From Rhinopithecus roxellana (Eukaryota; Chordata; Mammalia; Primates; Cercopithecidae), in NCBI RefSeq assembly GCF_007565055.1, contig NC_044553.1:103391858-103455857 (forward strand): a DNA stretch of 64,000 nt, given 5' to 3'. Below are positions 36,508 through 48,410 of this stretch, piece by piece (the stretch's first letter is position 1; the number at the start of each line of letters is the position of its first letter). Under the pieces are notes generated by a model that was not told the origin of the DNA, did no database searches, and saw only the letters and a list, made by a program, of their open reading frames with translations. The position numbers were made by a program, and so were the translations under genes.

Positions 36508-36798
36508 GCCGGGCATGGTGGTTCACACCTATGATCCCAGTACTTTGAGAGGCCAAGGTGGGTGGATCACTTGAGGTCAGGAGTTTGAGACCAGCCTGGC
36601 CACCATGGTGAAAGCACGTCTCTACTTAAAATACAAAAATCAGCTGGGTGTGGTGGCAGGCACCTATAATCCCAGCTACCTGGGAGACTGAGGAAGGAGA
36701 ATCTCTTGAACTCAGGAAGCAGAGGTTGCAGTGAGCCGAAATCGTGCCACTGCACTCCAGTCTGAGCAACAGAGCAAGACTCTTTAAAAAAAACCAAA
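36508..36798 (+). mobile_element. Alu
   Basis: Sense Alu; agagcatgtcacta (36494-36507) and agagcacgtcacta (36799-36812) flank it. Confidence 0.93.
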
Positions 36799-37023
36799 AG
36801 AGCACGTCACTAACTGCTCTAAAACTCTCCATGGCTTCCCTTTGCCTACGTAATACAGTACAAAATCCTTGGCCAGTATTTAAGACAATCTATTATCTGA
36901 TCCTAGCCTACCTTTTCAGCTAAGTGTTGAAGTACTTGAATTATATAAAATACAAAGCAGCATAATAACATTCTTCAAGATGTTTCTTATAGAAATGATT
37001 TTTAGGTGACACTGTTGCAAATT

Positions 37024-37025
<2 letters not shown>

Positions 37026-37056
<31 letters not shown>

Positions 37057-37336
37057 AGACGGAGCCTCGCTGTGTTGCCCAGGCTGGAGTGCAGTGGCAT
37101 GATATAGGCTCACTGCAAGCTCCACCTCCTGGATTCACGCCGTTATCCTGCCTCAGCCTCCCGAGTAGCTGGGACTACAGGTACCCTCCACCACGCCTGG
37201 CTAATATTTTGTGTTTTTAGTAGAGATGGGGTTTCACCGTGTTAGCCAGGATGGTCTCGATCTCCTGACCTTGTGATCTGCCTATCTCGGCCTCCCAAAG
37301 TGTGGGGATTACAGGTGTGAGCCACTGTGCCCGGCC
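37026..37336 (-). mobile_element. Alu
   Basis: Antisense AluY-like with T30 tail. Confidence 0.93.
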
Positions 37337-37340
37337 CATA

Positions 37341-37638
37341 CTTTTTTTTTTTTTTGAGATGGAGTTTCGCTCTTGTCTCCCAGGCTAGAGTGCAGTAGCA
37401 CGATCTCAGCTCACTGCAACCTCCGCCTCCCAGATTCAAGCGATTCTCCTGCCTCTGCCTCCCAAGTAGCTGGGATTACAGGCCCCTGTAGCTGGGATTA
37501 CAGGCCCCTGCCACCAATGCCTGGCTAATTTTTTTGTATTTTTAGTAGAGACAGGGTTTTGCCATGTTGGCCAGTCTGGTCTCGAACTTTTGACTGAAGG
37601 TGATCCACCCACCTCGGCCTCCCAAAGTGCTGGGATTA
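37341..37638 (-). mobile_element. Alu with 22-bp internal tandem duplication
   Basis: Antisense Alu abutting the previous one. The 22-bp unit starting gtagctgggattacagg is tandemly doubled at 37466-37487 and 37488-37509. The 5' end is missing after 'gggattaca'. Confidence 0.92.
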
Positions 37639-38021
37639 CACCTTTTTTAATGTAAATACTTTGCACGTTAAGTTGAAAGACATATGTTGTATATGCCCTT
37701 ACCTGAATTCTAATTCTCCTCTGAAGATGCAGATCCCCTTGTATCCCTACTCTAATAAGTGATGGATTCTCCCATGCCTGAAGAAGTCAGACTTCCTACT
37801 ATTGTAATATTGCTACTGTTATGCCTCTGTTGCTGCTATTATACTTCAGCACCCATCTGAAGATTCATCTTGCTTTGGGGTGCATGCTGCTTGAGCACAC
37901 CATCTTTCAAACTTTGTCACTGCTCTTATTTCTCAACCTCCTGGATCACTTCATTAAGTTTATCAAGGACTTTGATACCTGGCTTGATACCTGGCTTATC
38001 ATCTTAAGACTGCTTCATCTC

Positions 38022-38327
38022 GGCCGGGCGCGGTGGCTCAAGCCTGTAATCCCAGCACTTTGGGAGGCCGAGACGGGCGGATCACAAGGTCAGGAGATCG
38101 AGACCATCCTGGCGAACACGGTGAAACCCCGTCTCTACTAAAAAAAAATACAAAAAACTAGCCGGGCGAGGTGGCGGGCGCCTGTAGTCCCAGCTACTCG
38201 GGAGGCTGAGGCAGGAGAATGGCGTAAACCCGGGAGGCGGAGCTTGCAGTGAGCTGAGATCCGGCCACTGCACTCCAGCCTGGGCGATAGAGCGAGACTC
38301 CGTCTCAAAAAAAAAAAAAAAAAAAAA
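38022..38327 (+). mobile_element. AluYR (monkey-type)
   Basis: Nearly undamaged; 'gatccggccactgcactcc' present; aagactgcttcatctc perfectly duplicated at 38006-38021 and 38326-38341. 37640-38005 is unique sequence. Confidence 0.96.
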
Positions 38328-38610
38328 GACTGCTTCATCTCTTGCTACCATTTTAAGGACTTTTAATAGATAATGAAACTGCTCTTTTAACTTCTCATGT
38401 TCACTGTATTTGATACACTTAAATAACCACGCTACTATTCCATTTAAGCAATTACCCTTTTGCACACTTCTGTTACAAAAGTTTAACAAAAAGTTTCATA
38501 TGAAAATGTACATGACCTCATTTTTACATCGTAATGAAATTGGCCCTTTGGAGAGGGGACTTGAATTTCTCTGCTGAACAACCATTATTTATACTTGTTC
38601 CAAGGTTTCT

Positions 38611-38919
38611 TTTTTTTCTTTTTCTTTTTTTTTTTTTTTAGACAGTGTCATCTTGTTGCCTAGGCTGGAGTGCAGTGGCACGATCTGGGCTCACTGCAAC
38701 CTCTGCCTCCCCAGTTCAAGCAATTCCCCCACCGCAGCCTCCTGAGTAGCTGGGATTACAGGTGCCCACTACCATGCCTGGCTAATTGTTGTAGTTTTAA
38801 TAGAGATGGGGTTTCACCATGTTGGCCAGGCTGGTCTCGAACTCCCGACCTCAAGTGATCCGCCCTCCTCGGCCTCCCAAAGTGCTGGGATTAAAGACGT
38901 GAACCACCGCGCTTGGCCT
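38611..38919 (-). mobile_element. Alu
   Basis: Antisense Alu; tgttccaaggtttct (38596-38610) and tgttctaaggtttct (38920-38934) flank it. Confidence 0.93.
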
Positions 38920-39092
38920 GTTCTAAGGTTTCTAACACTCTGGTACTATTTCCTCATATTACCACCATTCCAGTATCATTGTTGCCCACTAGTTGCCATC
39001 TCCACATCTCTCTTGAGATTAATAAAGGGGTCAGATCCCCACAATATTCTTTGGATATGTCTGCCACAGTTTAGCTTCAATTCTAACTTCTT

Positions 39093-39398
39093 TTTTTTGT
39101 TTTTGTTTTTTGTTTATTTTTTGAGACGAATCTCACTCTGTCACCCAGGCTGGAGTGCAGTGGTGAGATCTTGGCTCACTGCAACCTCTGCCTCCTGGGT
39201 TCAAGCTATTCTTGTGCCTCAGCCTCTAGAGTAGCTGGGACCACAGGCGCATGCCACCATGCCAGCTAATTTGTGTATTTTTAGTAGAGACGGGGTTCAT
39301 CATGTTGGCCAGGCTGATCTCAAACTCTGGCTTCAAGTGATCCACCTCCTTGGCCTCCCAAAGTGCTGGGATTACAGGCATGAGCCATTGCACCCGGC
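39093..39398 (-). mobile_element. Alu
   Basis: Antisense Alu; caattctaacttctt (39078-39092) and caattttaacttctt (39399-39413) flank it. Confidence 0.93.
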
Positions 39399-39654
39399 CA
39401 ATTTTAACTTCTTGTCTGTACATTTTTTTCAGCTCAGGAGGGTGAGCTTTGCTCGTGTTGACTACCTCATGGTCCCAGAGCTGCTGTGAAATGGAATTTG
39501 TGGCTTCACTCATGCTCCTGTGATAGCCCTGGTGTTTTGTGTTTGACCAGACTTTTCTTATGTAACCAAATCACCAAATCCTACCTTTAATGTTGATATT
39601 TTCTGGCGTTCTGTCCTCCAGCTCTCTTTTGTTCTAACTCTTTATATCAGTGAT

Positions 39655-40145
39655 CCCCAAACTTTTTGACACCAGGGACCGGTTTCATAGAAGACCGTCT
39701 TTCTACAGACAGTGGGGGTGAGGAATGATTTCGGGATGAAACTGTTCCACCTCAGAAGATCATTAGATTTTTTTTTTTTTTTTTTGAAACAGGGTCTTGC
39801 TCTGTCACCCAGGCTGTAGTGCAGTGGCACGATCTTGGCTCACTGCAACCTACACCCTCTGGGTTCAAGTGATTCTCCTGCCTCAGCCTCCCTAGTAGCT
39901 GGGGCAACAGGCGTGTGCCACCATCCCTGACTCTTTTTGTATTTTTAGGAGAAATGGAATTTCACCATGTTGCCCAGGGTGGTGTGGTCTTGAACTCCTG
40001 ACCTCAAGTGATCCGCCCACCTTGGCCTCCCAAAGTGCTGGGATTATAGTCCTGAGCCACCACCAATCAGGCATTAGATTCTTATAAGGAGGGTGCGTTC
40101 TAGATCCTTTACATGTACAGTCTGTGATGCCTGTGCCATAGCTAA
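39655..40145 (+). mobile_element. MER1-type (hAT-Charlie) element split by an Alu
   Basis: cagtgatccccaaacttttt at its start and 'gggatgaaactgttccacctcag' are MER1-like phrases. After the Alu the text resumes 'gcattagattcttataaggagggtgcg'. The right end is eroded near 40145. Confidence 0.75.
39770..40071 (-). mobile_element. Alu inside MER1
   Basis: Antisense Alu; cattagatt is duplicated at 39761-39769 and 40072-40080, and both copies are MER1 sequence. Confidence 0.92.
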
Positions 40146-40189
40146 TGATACTTATAATACCAGACTGCCATTGCCTTCCCATCACCCTT

Positions 40190-40450
40190 CTATCTGAAAG
40201 CTTCTACTCTTCTTTAAAATCTCAGGGCAGAATCTATAGATAGACTCTGTGAAGTCTTCCCTATCATGTAGGTATAGGAGCTTTTTGTACACTATGCATC
40301 TTTCCCTCTAGTAATTTGATTTTTTTATTATGACATATTTATTTATTTGCATGCCTTTCTGAGGGCAGATGTGTGTCTTTTCATGTTCATATTCCTAGAC
40401 TTAACATAGCGCCTGGCATATAATCAGTGTTCAGTAAATATTATTTAGTT
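40190..40450 (+). mobile_element. L2 fragment
   Basis: Sense L2 3' end: 'catgcctttctgagggcagatg', 'gcctggcatataatcagtgttcagtaaatatt'. Confidence 0.7.
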
Positions 40451-40775
40451 CATGATGAATATATTAGGTTGGAGGGGAGCAAAATTGCTGTTTTGTGAGC
40501 AACTCATGAGCAAGCAACTGACAGTGGTAGAAAAGACATGTAAAGTCAGCATTCCTTGGGTTGTCTTAAGTATCGGTGCAAAGAAATGTGGTTCATAAAC
40601 TAATGTCCATAATGTAATATAGAAAAACAATCAAAAATATAAAACAGGACTTTAACTGAAAAATATTTATGACATTATGCCAGAGGTTATAAGATAATCT
40701 TCCTTGTTAAAAACTTTAGACAAATTAAAACGGAGTTTAATTGAACAAAGAATCTGTGAATTGGGCAGCTTCTCC

Positions 40776-40877
40776 ACCCCTCACTATGTTGCCCAGGCTG
40801 GTCTTGAACTCCTGGCCTCAAGTGATCTTCCTGCCTTAGCCTCCTAAAGCACTGGGATTACAGAAATGAGCCACTGT
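40776..40877 (-). mobile_element. Alu monomer fragment
   Basis: Antisense single-arm piece ('tatgttgcccaggctggtc' to 'aatgagccactg'). 40451-40775 and 40878-41090 are unique. Confidence 0.85.
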
Positions 40878-41100
40878 TTTTAAATAAAACTTTTGATGCT
40901 CGGTTTACCTGTATATAAAATAAAAATAATAATACCTCAAATATGAATGAAAAAATGAATTTGAACCACAGTTTACAGAAAAAGTTCAAACATCATTTGA
41001 CTTTTCATAGGAACCTTAAGGAAATAAAATTGAATCAGGGATGTTGTGACTTGCTTAACGTTAAGAAGTAGAATTTGTTCTTAAAAAAACAAACTGAGTA

Positions 41101-41419
41101 CCAGATGCAGTGGCTCAAACCTGTAATCCCAGCACTTTGGGAGGCTGAGGCAAGCAAATCACGAGGTCAGGAGTTTGAGACCAGGCTGGCCAACATGATG
41201 AAACCCCGTTTCTACTAAAAATACAAAAAATTAGCTGGGTGTGGTGGTGGATGCCTGTAATCCCAGCTACCTAGGAGGCTGAGACAGGAGAATTGCTTGA
41301 ATCCAGAAGGCTGAAGTTGCATTGAGCTGATATTGCACCACTGCACTCCAGCCTGGGCAACAGTGTGAGACTCCATCTCAAAAATAAATAAAATAAAATA
41401 AAATAAAATAAAATAAAAT
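41101..41419 (+). mobile_element. Alu with (AAAAT)n tail
   Basis: Sense Alu with about seven AAAAT units; actgagta duplicated at 41093-41100 and 41420-41427. Confidence 0.93.
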
Positions 41420-41503
41420 ACTGAGTAGGAATCCCTGAATGATCTTGATGTGGTTTAAATTCTATACTTCTGTCTCAGTCTTTATTAGAAATGTGTAAAT
41501 TAG

Positions 41504-41762
41504 GGTCTGGGTGCAGTGACTCACACCTCTAATCCCAGCACTTTGGGAGGCCAAGGCAGGAGGATTGCTTGAGCCCAGGAGTTTGAGACCAGCCTGGGAG
41601 ACATAATGAGACCCCCATCTCTACAACTTTTTTTTTTTTTTAGTTGGCTGGGCGTGGTGACATGTACCTGTTGTCCCAGCTACTTGGGAGACTGAGGCAG
41701 GAGAATCACGAGCCCAGGAGGTCGAGGCTGCAGCAAGACCCTGTCTCAAAAAAAAAAAAAAA
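41504..41762 (+). mobile_element. Alu with T-run in the linker and deletion
   Basis: Sense Alu; T15 sits where the middle A-rich linker is expected, and the right arm lacks about 40 nt. agaaatgtgtaaattag and agaaatggacaaattag flank it. Confidence 0.9.
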
Positions 41763-41779
41763 AGAAATGGACAAATTAG

Positions 41780-42740
41780 AAAATTAAGCTATGTGTTAGA
41801 AAACAAACAAGAATTAAATGAATGAAAGGAAATAAAATTTCTTGTTGATATTTATTTCAAAAAATGCAAGGAAGTCACCTAGCAACGATTACTCTTTCCT
41901 TTTCCACCCAAACCTAAAATAGAATAACTAGGATAAGAGGTGTGTTTGTGTTACCAAAAATTTGTTATTTTTAATGTGAATTCTTTTAAGTTGGTAGCTT
42001 CAAGGTTCCCGGTCGTCTTCCCTTTTCCATCAATTGTTCTTAGGGATAAACTACTTACTGTAAATACGCCATTTCTTATAAAATGTGTTTAATAAAAATA
42101 ATTACCCGTTCTTGCTTGTATCTTGTTCCTTGAAATGTGAAAATGATGGATCTGATCTGATCTCTATCTGATCTGATCTTTACAGATAGTTTGAGAACCA
42201 TTTGAATGAATAGATACAGTACTTTGCTAAATTTTGGGTAACTGCAAAGGAGTAAAAGAGTTAATGGTATCGTAAAAGAGAATCATGTCAAATATGAAAC
42301 ATGTTATGAGTATAAAAGAGAAGAATCATATCTAAATGAGTGGCTCAGAGAAAGCTTCATGGGGCAGTGACATTTGATCTGCCTTGGAAGATGATGATTA
42401 GAATTTCAATAGATAGAAGTGAAGGAAGAGAGCCTTTTGTAGTTCATAAGAGTGATGATTGGGTTTTCACACTCATATATGAGATGTACCTCGTACAAAC
42501 CTTTTTATGATGTTGGCACATTACCCATCTGATATGATTTTTTTTTTAAAAAGACATGAAGGAAAAGCAGTTAGGATAAGAGCACAGACATGAATGCAGG
42601 CAAGTGGAAGGCAGTGGTCCTTCTAGCTTTTAAAAATGAAGATATTAGACCTCAACCTTAAAATTTTGATTTAATAGCAAGGTAAATAGAAAAGAACTAG
42701 TGTTTGTGAGAGATACTGTGGAGAGATACTTTATGGATTA
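41780..42740. other. RALGAPA1 intron 1, mostly unique; possible L2-class piece
   Basis: 42300-42740 has L2-class phrases ('agagaaagcttcatggggcagtgacatttgatctg'), family uncertain. A (TCTGA)n-like run is at 42150-42180. No exon is seen. Confidence 0.4.
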
Positions 42741-42754
42741 GGTAACCAGATTTT

Positions 42755-43024
42755 TTTTTTTTAAACAGAGTGCTGGAATGCAGTGGTGTGATCTCGGCTC
42801 ACTGCAACCTCCGCCTCCCGGGTTCATGCCATTCTCCTGCCTCAGCCTCCCAAGTAGCTAGGACTACAGGCGCCCGCCAGCACGCCTGGCTAATTTTTTG
42901 TATTTTTTAGTAGAGACGGGGTTAGCCAGGATGGTCTCAATCTCCTGACCTCGTGACCTCGTGATCCGCCCGCCTCAGCCTCCCAAAGTGCTGGGATTAC
43001 AGGCCAGAGCCACTGTGCCCAGCT
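42755..43024 (-). mobile_element. Alu
   Basis: Antisense Alu; ggtaaccagatttt (42741-42754) and ggtaaacagatttt (43025-43038) flank it. It has an internal 'gacctcgt' doublet. Confidence 0.92.
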
Positions 43025-43210
43025 GGTAAACAGATTTTAATCAAGATTTCAGAAGTGGAGATGATGCCACTTCTCTGACTGTATCACTCTACTTTTTAAA
43101 ACCCTGTTTTACTGGCAAATTCATAACAGGAACATATTTCTTTATTTCTTACCTCCAGCACCACTATCAAGGCTGTTCAGCCTACACACTGAAACTGTAT
43201 CATTCCTTCT

Positions 43211-43493
43211 CTTATGTTTTTTTTCTTTGTGAGACAAGATCTCACTCTGTCACCCAGGTTGGAGTGCAGTGGCACAATCTCAGCTCACTGCAACCTCTGC
43301 CTCCCAGGCTCAAGCAATTCTCCCACCTCAGCCTCCCAAGTAACTGGAACCACATTTGTGCACTACCACGCCCAGCTAATTTTTTGTATTTTTTTGTTGA
43401 GATGGTCTCAAACTCTTGAGCGAGCACAAGTGATCCACCCACCTCGGCCTCCCAAAGTGCTGGGATTGCAGGCATGAGCCACTGCGCCTGGCC
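43211..43493 (-). mobile_element. Alu
   Basis: Antisense Alu; cattccttct perfectly duplicated at 43201-43210 and 43494-43503. 43504-44180 is unique with no recognised feature. Confidence 0.92.
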
Positions 43494-44191
43494 CATTCCT
43501 TCTTCCCATAGTCAATACTATTACTCATAATGTAGTCCACAAACTGGTACTAGTTTACTGACTGTTATTACAGGTCTGCAACAGCTTAATTACGGAAATG
43601 GAGTATGTTGAGAAGGTCATCTCAGCGGGTCATCTCAGTTTGACAGTACTGTGATATCCAAGCATGTGATTAGTGTACTTGTCTTATGAAATGGGGTGTA
43701 GATCAATCCTGGTGCTTTTCACCTTATTTTCTAGTAATACATTTATCGTAAAGCGTTGGTCTGTGACAAATTGGAATTTAAAAACCAAAACAAAAACACT
43801 CATCCTTCACTCGCAGTTTGAGAACATGAGCTATACAGTGCATTTAGAATTAACTTCCTCTGCTTTTATCCTCTGTTGTTTCAAAGTATATTTTCTCTTC
43901 CCAGTGTAACAGGATTTTTCTTATTCAGTGTAATGCATTTCCCAGTATATAAAACCTCTTTTTACTTCTCTGTAATTTAAAATATTTGCATTGTGCAAAA
44001 ATTTAATGTTTACAAAATGTCTGCCTATATTTGTTTAAGCCACTTTAGATTTTAAATTTCCAGATACCATGTGTTTAATTATTTTCAGTATCCAAAAGAA
44101 TGTCTTTGAGTGTTAGGAAAATGATTTAATGAATCAAAAAATTATCTGTTTTGGACATGTAGAACTAGATACAGAATATTGGCAGTACTGT

Positions 44192-44338
44192 TTTATTTTT
44201 TATTTATTTATTTATTTACTTGTAGAGATAGGGTCTGGCTGTATTGCCAGGCTGGTCTCAAATCCCTGGCCTCAAGCTGTCCTCCCACTTCAACCTCCCA
44301 AAGTGTTGAGATTATGGGTGTGAACCACCATGCATGAC
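44192..44338 (-). mobile_element. Alu monomer (FLAM/FRAM-type)
   Basis: Antisense single-arm Alu with TTTA-repeat tail; gtactgt-containing flanks match. 44339-44829 shows nothing recognised. Confidence 0.85.
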
Positions 44339-45854
44339 CAGTAGTACTGTATTTTGATTACTCTCCTATTATCAGACTACTCAGTTAAAAAAATGACATT
44401 ATTTTGTATTCTATAATAATGGTATACTAATAGCTAGCTAGTCTTCACCTGCGTAAATGTGAAGGTAATGCATTTGCTTGCAATAAATATCAGTAACTTG
44501 ATGATATAACAATTTGTAATATCTAGACATAGGGGGAAAAAATTGCTTTTCTCAGTCTAATCTCCATGAGCTCTTCTGCTCCTTTTTAGGTTAATTCTTT
44601 TCAAACTGCCCAAGAAAGTAAAAGCTCTCAGATTCACTTAGCCAGGTAGGGTCTGGCAGATCTCACAAATTAGGATGCCAAGGGGTTGAATATTGGATGA
44701 ACTAAAAGGGATAGATCGACAAAAAAGGAAAAGAAACAGAAAGTCATACCTTTTAGCAGTCACTCCCCATTTCTCTTTACTTCCTGCCCCCACCAGCCAT
44801 TAGATACTTTCCATCACTATGGTTGACTCTTCTGCATGTTTCATATAAATAAAATAAGAAATATATGGCCTTTTGTGTCTGGCTTCTTTCACTTAGCATA
44901 ATGTTATCAAAGTCCATCACATTGTAGCATATACTACTACTTCATGCTTTGTACGGCTAGATAATATTCATTGTATGGATTATACCATATTTTGTCTATC
45001 CATTCATCAATTGATGGACATTTGGGTTATTTCCACTGTTTGACCATTATGAATAATAATGTTCTGAACATTTTTGTGGGCATACATTTTCTTTCTTTTT
45101 CTTTTTTTGATAGAGATGAGACACTTTTGCCATGTTGCCCAGCCTGAGCTTATGTTTTCAATCCTTGGGTATATAATGTTCTAGGAATGGAATTGCTGGA
45201 TCATATGATAACTCTATATTTAACTTTTTAGGGACCTGCCACACTGTTTTCCAGAGCGGCTTCATCATTTATATTCCTACCAGCAACATACAAAGATTCA
45301 AATTTCCCCATATTGTCAACACTTGGTATTGTCTGTCTTTCTGATTATAGCTATCATAGTGGGTTAGAAGTAGTATCTCATTGTGGTTTTGCTTTGCATT
45401 TCCCTGATGGCTAATGATTTTTTCATGAGCTTACTGGCTATTCATATATCTTCTTAGGAGAAATCTATATTCAAATCCTTTGATCATTAAAAAATTTTTT
45501 TTGCAATTGTATTATAAGAATTATTTCTATATTCTGGATACTAATGTTTTAAAATCAGGTATATAATTGGCAAATATTTTCTTGCATCCTGTAGGTTATT
45601 TTCTCATTTTCTTAATAATGTCCTCTGAAGCAAAAAGGTTTTGAATTTTGATGAAGTGAAATTTATTTTTTCTTTTGTTGCTTGTGTATTTAGTGTCATA
45701 TCTAAGAAAGAACTGACTGATTCAAGGTCATGTTTTATTCTGAGTTTTATAATTTTAGTTTTTACATTTAGGTTTTTGGTTTTTGATCCATTTTGAGTTA
45801 ATTTTTCAAGTATAGTCTTCATTCTTTTCGACCATCTGTTGAAAAGACTTTTGA

Positions 45855-45942
45855 AGGGTACCAAACAACTCAATGAGGAAAAAAAATCAACCATTTGTTA
45901 AAAATACTTTTTTTTTTTCCTCATTGAGTTGTTTGGTACCCT
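45855..45942. repeat. Perfect 32-bp inverted repeat with 24-nt loop
   Basis: Arm 45855-45886 (starting agggtaccaaacaactc) is the exact reverse complement of arm 45911-45942. The right arm is the normal old-L1 text. The segment before the left arm (45831-45852) is also repeated, imperfectly, in the loop (45890-45910). Confidence 0.95.
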
Positions 45943-46102
45943 TGTCGATGATCAATTGATCATCAGTGTAAGGATTTATTTCTGAACTCTCATTGTTCCA
46001 TTCATCTATATGTCTATCCTTATCCCAGTACCATACTCTGTTAATTAGTGTACTTTGTAGTAAGTTTTGAAATGAGAAAATGTCAGTTCTCCAGCATTGT
46101 TC

Positions 46103-46398
46103 ATGGTGGCTCATGCCTGTAATCTCAGGACTTTGGAAGTAGAGGTGAGAGGGTCACTTGAGTCCAGGAGTTTGAGACCATCCTGGGCAACATGTGGTAA
46201 CACCTGTCTCTATAAAAAATTTGAAAAATGATCCAGGTATGATGTCATACACTTGTAGTCCCAGTGATTCAGGAGGCTGAGGTGGGAGGGTTGCTTGAGT
46301 CCGGGAGGTTGAGGCTGCAGTGAGCTGTGACTGCGCCACTGCGTTCCAGCCTAGGCAACAGAGTGAGACTCCATTTCAAAAAAAAAAAAAAAAAAAAG
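46103..46398 (+). mobile_element. Alu
   Basis: Sense Alu in old L1, A20 tail. Confidence 0.9.
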
Positions 46399-46503
46399 AC
46401 TGTTTTGACTATTCTGGTTCACTTGCATTTTCTTTTGAATTTTAGGATTAACTTGTCAGTTTTTGCAAAAAAGTATGTTAGGATTTTGGTAAAGAGTGCA
46501 TTA

Positions 46504-46806
46504 AGGCTAAGTGCAGTGGCTCACACCTGTAATCCCAGCACTTTGGGAGGCCATGGTGGGCGGATCACCTGAGGTTAGGAGTTCAAGACGAGCCTGGCCA
46601 ACCTCGTCTCTACCAAAAATACATAAATTAGCTGGGTGTGGTGGCAAATGCATGTAATCGCAGCTACTCAGGAGGCTGAGGCAGGAGAATCTCTTGAACC
46701 TGGGAGGCAGAGGTTGCAGTGAGCTGAGATCTTGCCACTGCACTCCAGCCTGGGCAACAGAGTGATACTCTGTCTCAAAAAAAGAAAAAATAGAAAAAAA
46801 AAAAAA
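46504..46806 (+). mobile_element. Alu
   Basis: Sense Alu with an interrupted A tail; a short stretch after 'gcctggccaacc' is missing. Confidence 0.92.
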
Positions 46807-47578
46807 GAATACATTGAATCTTTAGGTATATTTGGGGGCTGTTGCTATCTTAACAGCATTCAGTCTTAAACACAGAATGTCTCCATTTGTTTTAGTCTTT
46901 TTTTTTCAGTAATGTTTTATAAGTTTCCAGTGTACAAGTCTTGTACTTCTTTTGTTAAATTTAAGTATTCTTTTTTATACTATTGTAAATGGAATTGTTT
47001 GCTTAATTTCACTTTTGTATTGTTCATTGCCAGTGTATAGAAATACAGTTGATTTTTCTTATTGATCTTGTATTCTGCAACCTAGTTGAGCTTGTTTGTC
47101 AGTATGATAGGATTTTTTGGTGCATTCCTTAGGATTTTCGATATCCAAGATCATGTCATTTATGAGTAGAGATACTAATGCTTTGGACTTTACAATGTGT
47201 ATGGCTTCTATTTCTGTTTCGTGCGTAACTGTCTTGGCTAGAATTTATAGTATAATATTAAAAGTAACAAAAAGACATCCTTGTCTTGTTCATGCTTTTA
47301 GGGGTAAAGCTTTCAATCTTTTATCACTAAGTGTGATGTTAGTTGTGACCTTTTCATAGATACTCTTTATCAGGTTAAGAAATACTGTTCTTTTCTAGCT
47401 TTTTGAGTATCTTTAGGATGAAATTATGTTGGGTTTTGTCAGATGTTTTTTCTGTGTATATTGAAACTATCATGTGAGTTTTGACCTTTATGTTAACATA
47501 AGGTGTTAGTGATTGATTTTTGTATATTGAATCAACCTTGCCTTCTGGGATGAATGTCACTTAGTCATAGTGTGTACG

Positions 47579-47596
47579 TGTATGTGTGTGTGTGTA

Positions 47597-47644
<48 letters not shown>
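47579..47644. repeat. TG/TA microsatellite
   Basis: (TG)n followed by an uninterrupted (TA)19 (47600-47637). Confidence 0.95.
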
Positions 47645-47646
<2 letters not shown>

Positions 47647-48410
47647 GCTAGATTCAGTTTTCTAGTATTTTGTTGAGGATTTTTACATTCATATTCATAT
47701 AGGATATTGGTCTGTATTTTTCTTGTAATGTTTTTGTCTGATTTTGGTATGAGAGTATTGGCCTCATAGAATGAGCAGGAAGTATACTCTATTTTTTGGA
47801 AGAGTTGGTAGGATTCACTCATAAGCCATTTGAGTCCAAGCTTTTCTTTGAAGTAGTTTTTTTCCCCCCACTAATTCAATCTTCTCATTCATTGTAGGTT
47901 GTTTTAGCATTTCTATGTCTTCTTGAATCAGTTTTGGTGGTATGTGGCTTTCTAGTAATTTGCTCATTTCATATAGGCTGTTTGATTTGCTAGCATACTT
48001 GTAGTTGCTTATAGTATTCTCTTATAATTTTTATTTCTGTAGGGTTATTAGTGTGTTATATTCCAGTCCAGATTAGTGATTTGAATCTTATGTCTTTCTC
48101 ATTTTGAACAGTCTAGCTAACAGTTTGTCAAGTTTGTTGAGTTTTTCAAAGAACCAATTTTTGTTTCAATGATTTTTTTTGTATTTTTTTTATTATTATA
48201 CTTTAAGTTCTAGGGTACATGTGCATAACGTGCAGGTTTGTTACATATGTATACTTGTGCCATGTTGGTGTGCTGCAGCCATCAACTCGTCAGCACCCAT
48301 CAATTCATCATTTATATCATGTATAACTCCCCAATGCAATCCCTCCCCCCTCCCCCCTCCCCATGATAGGCCCCAGTGTGTGATGTTCCCCTTCCCGAGT
48401 CCAAGTGATC

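Larger units (their letters stand above)
35930..36925 (+). mobile_element. L2 split by two Alus
   Basis: Sense L2 phrases before, between and after two Alus ('ctctccatggcttccctttgcc', 'cttggccagtatttaagac', 'tcctagcctaccttttcagc'). Confidence 0.65.
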
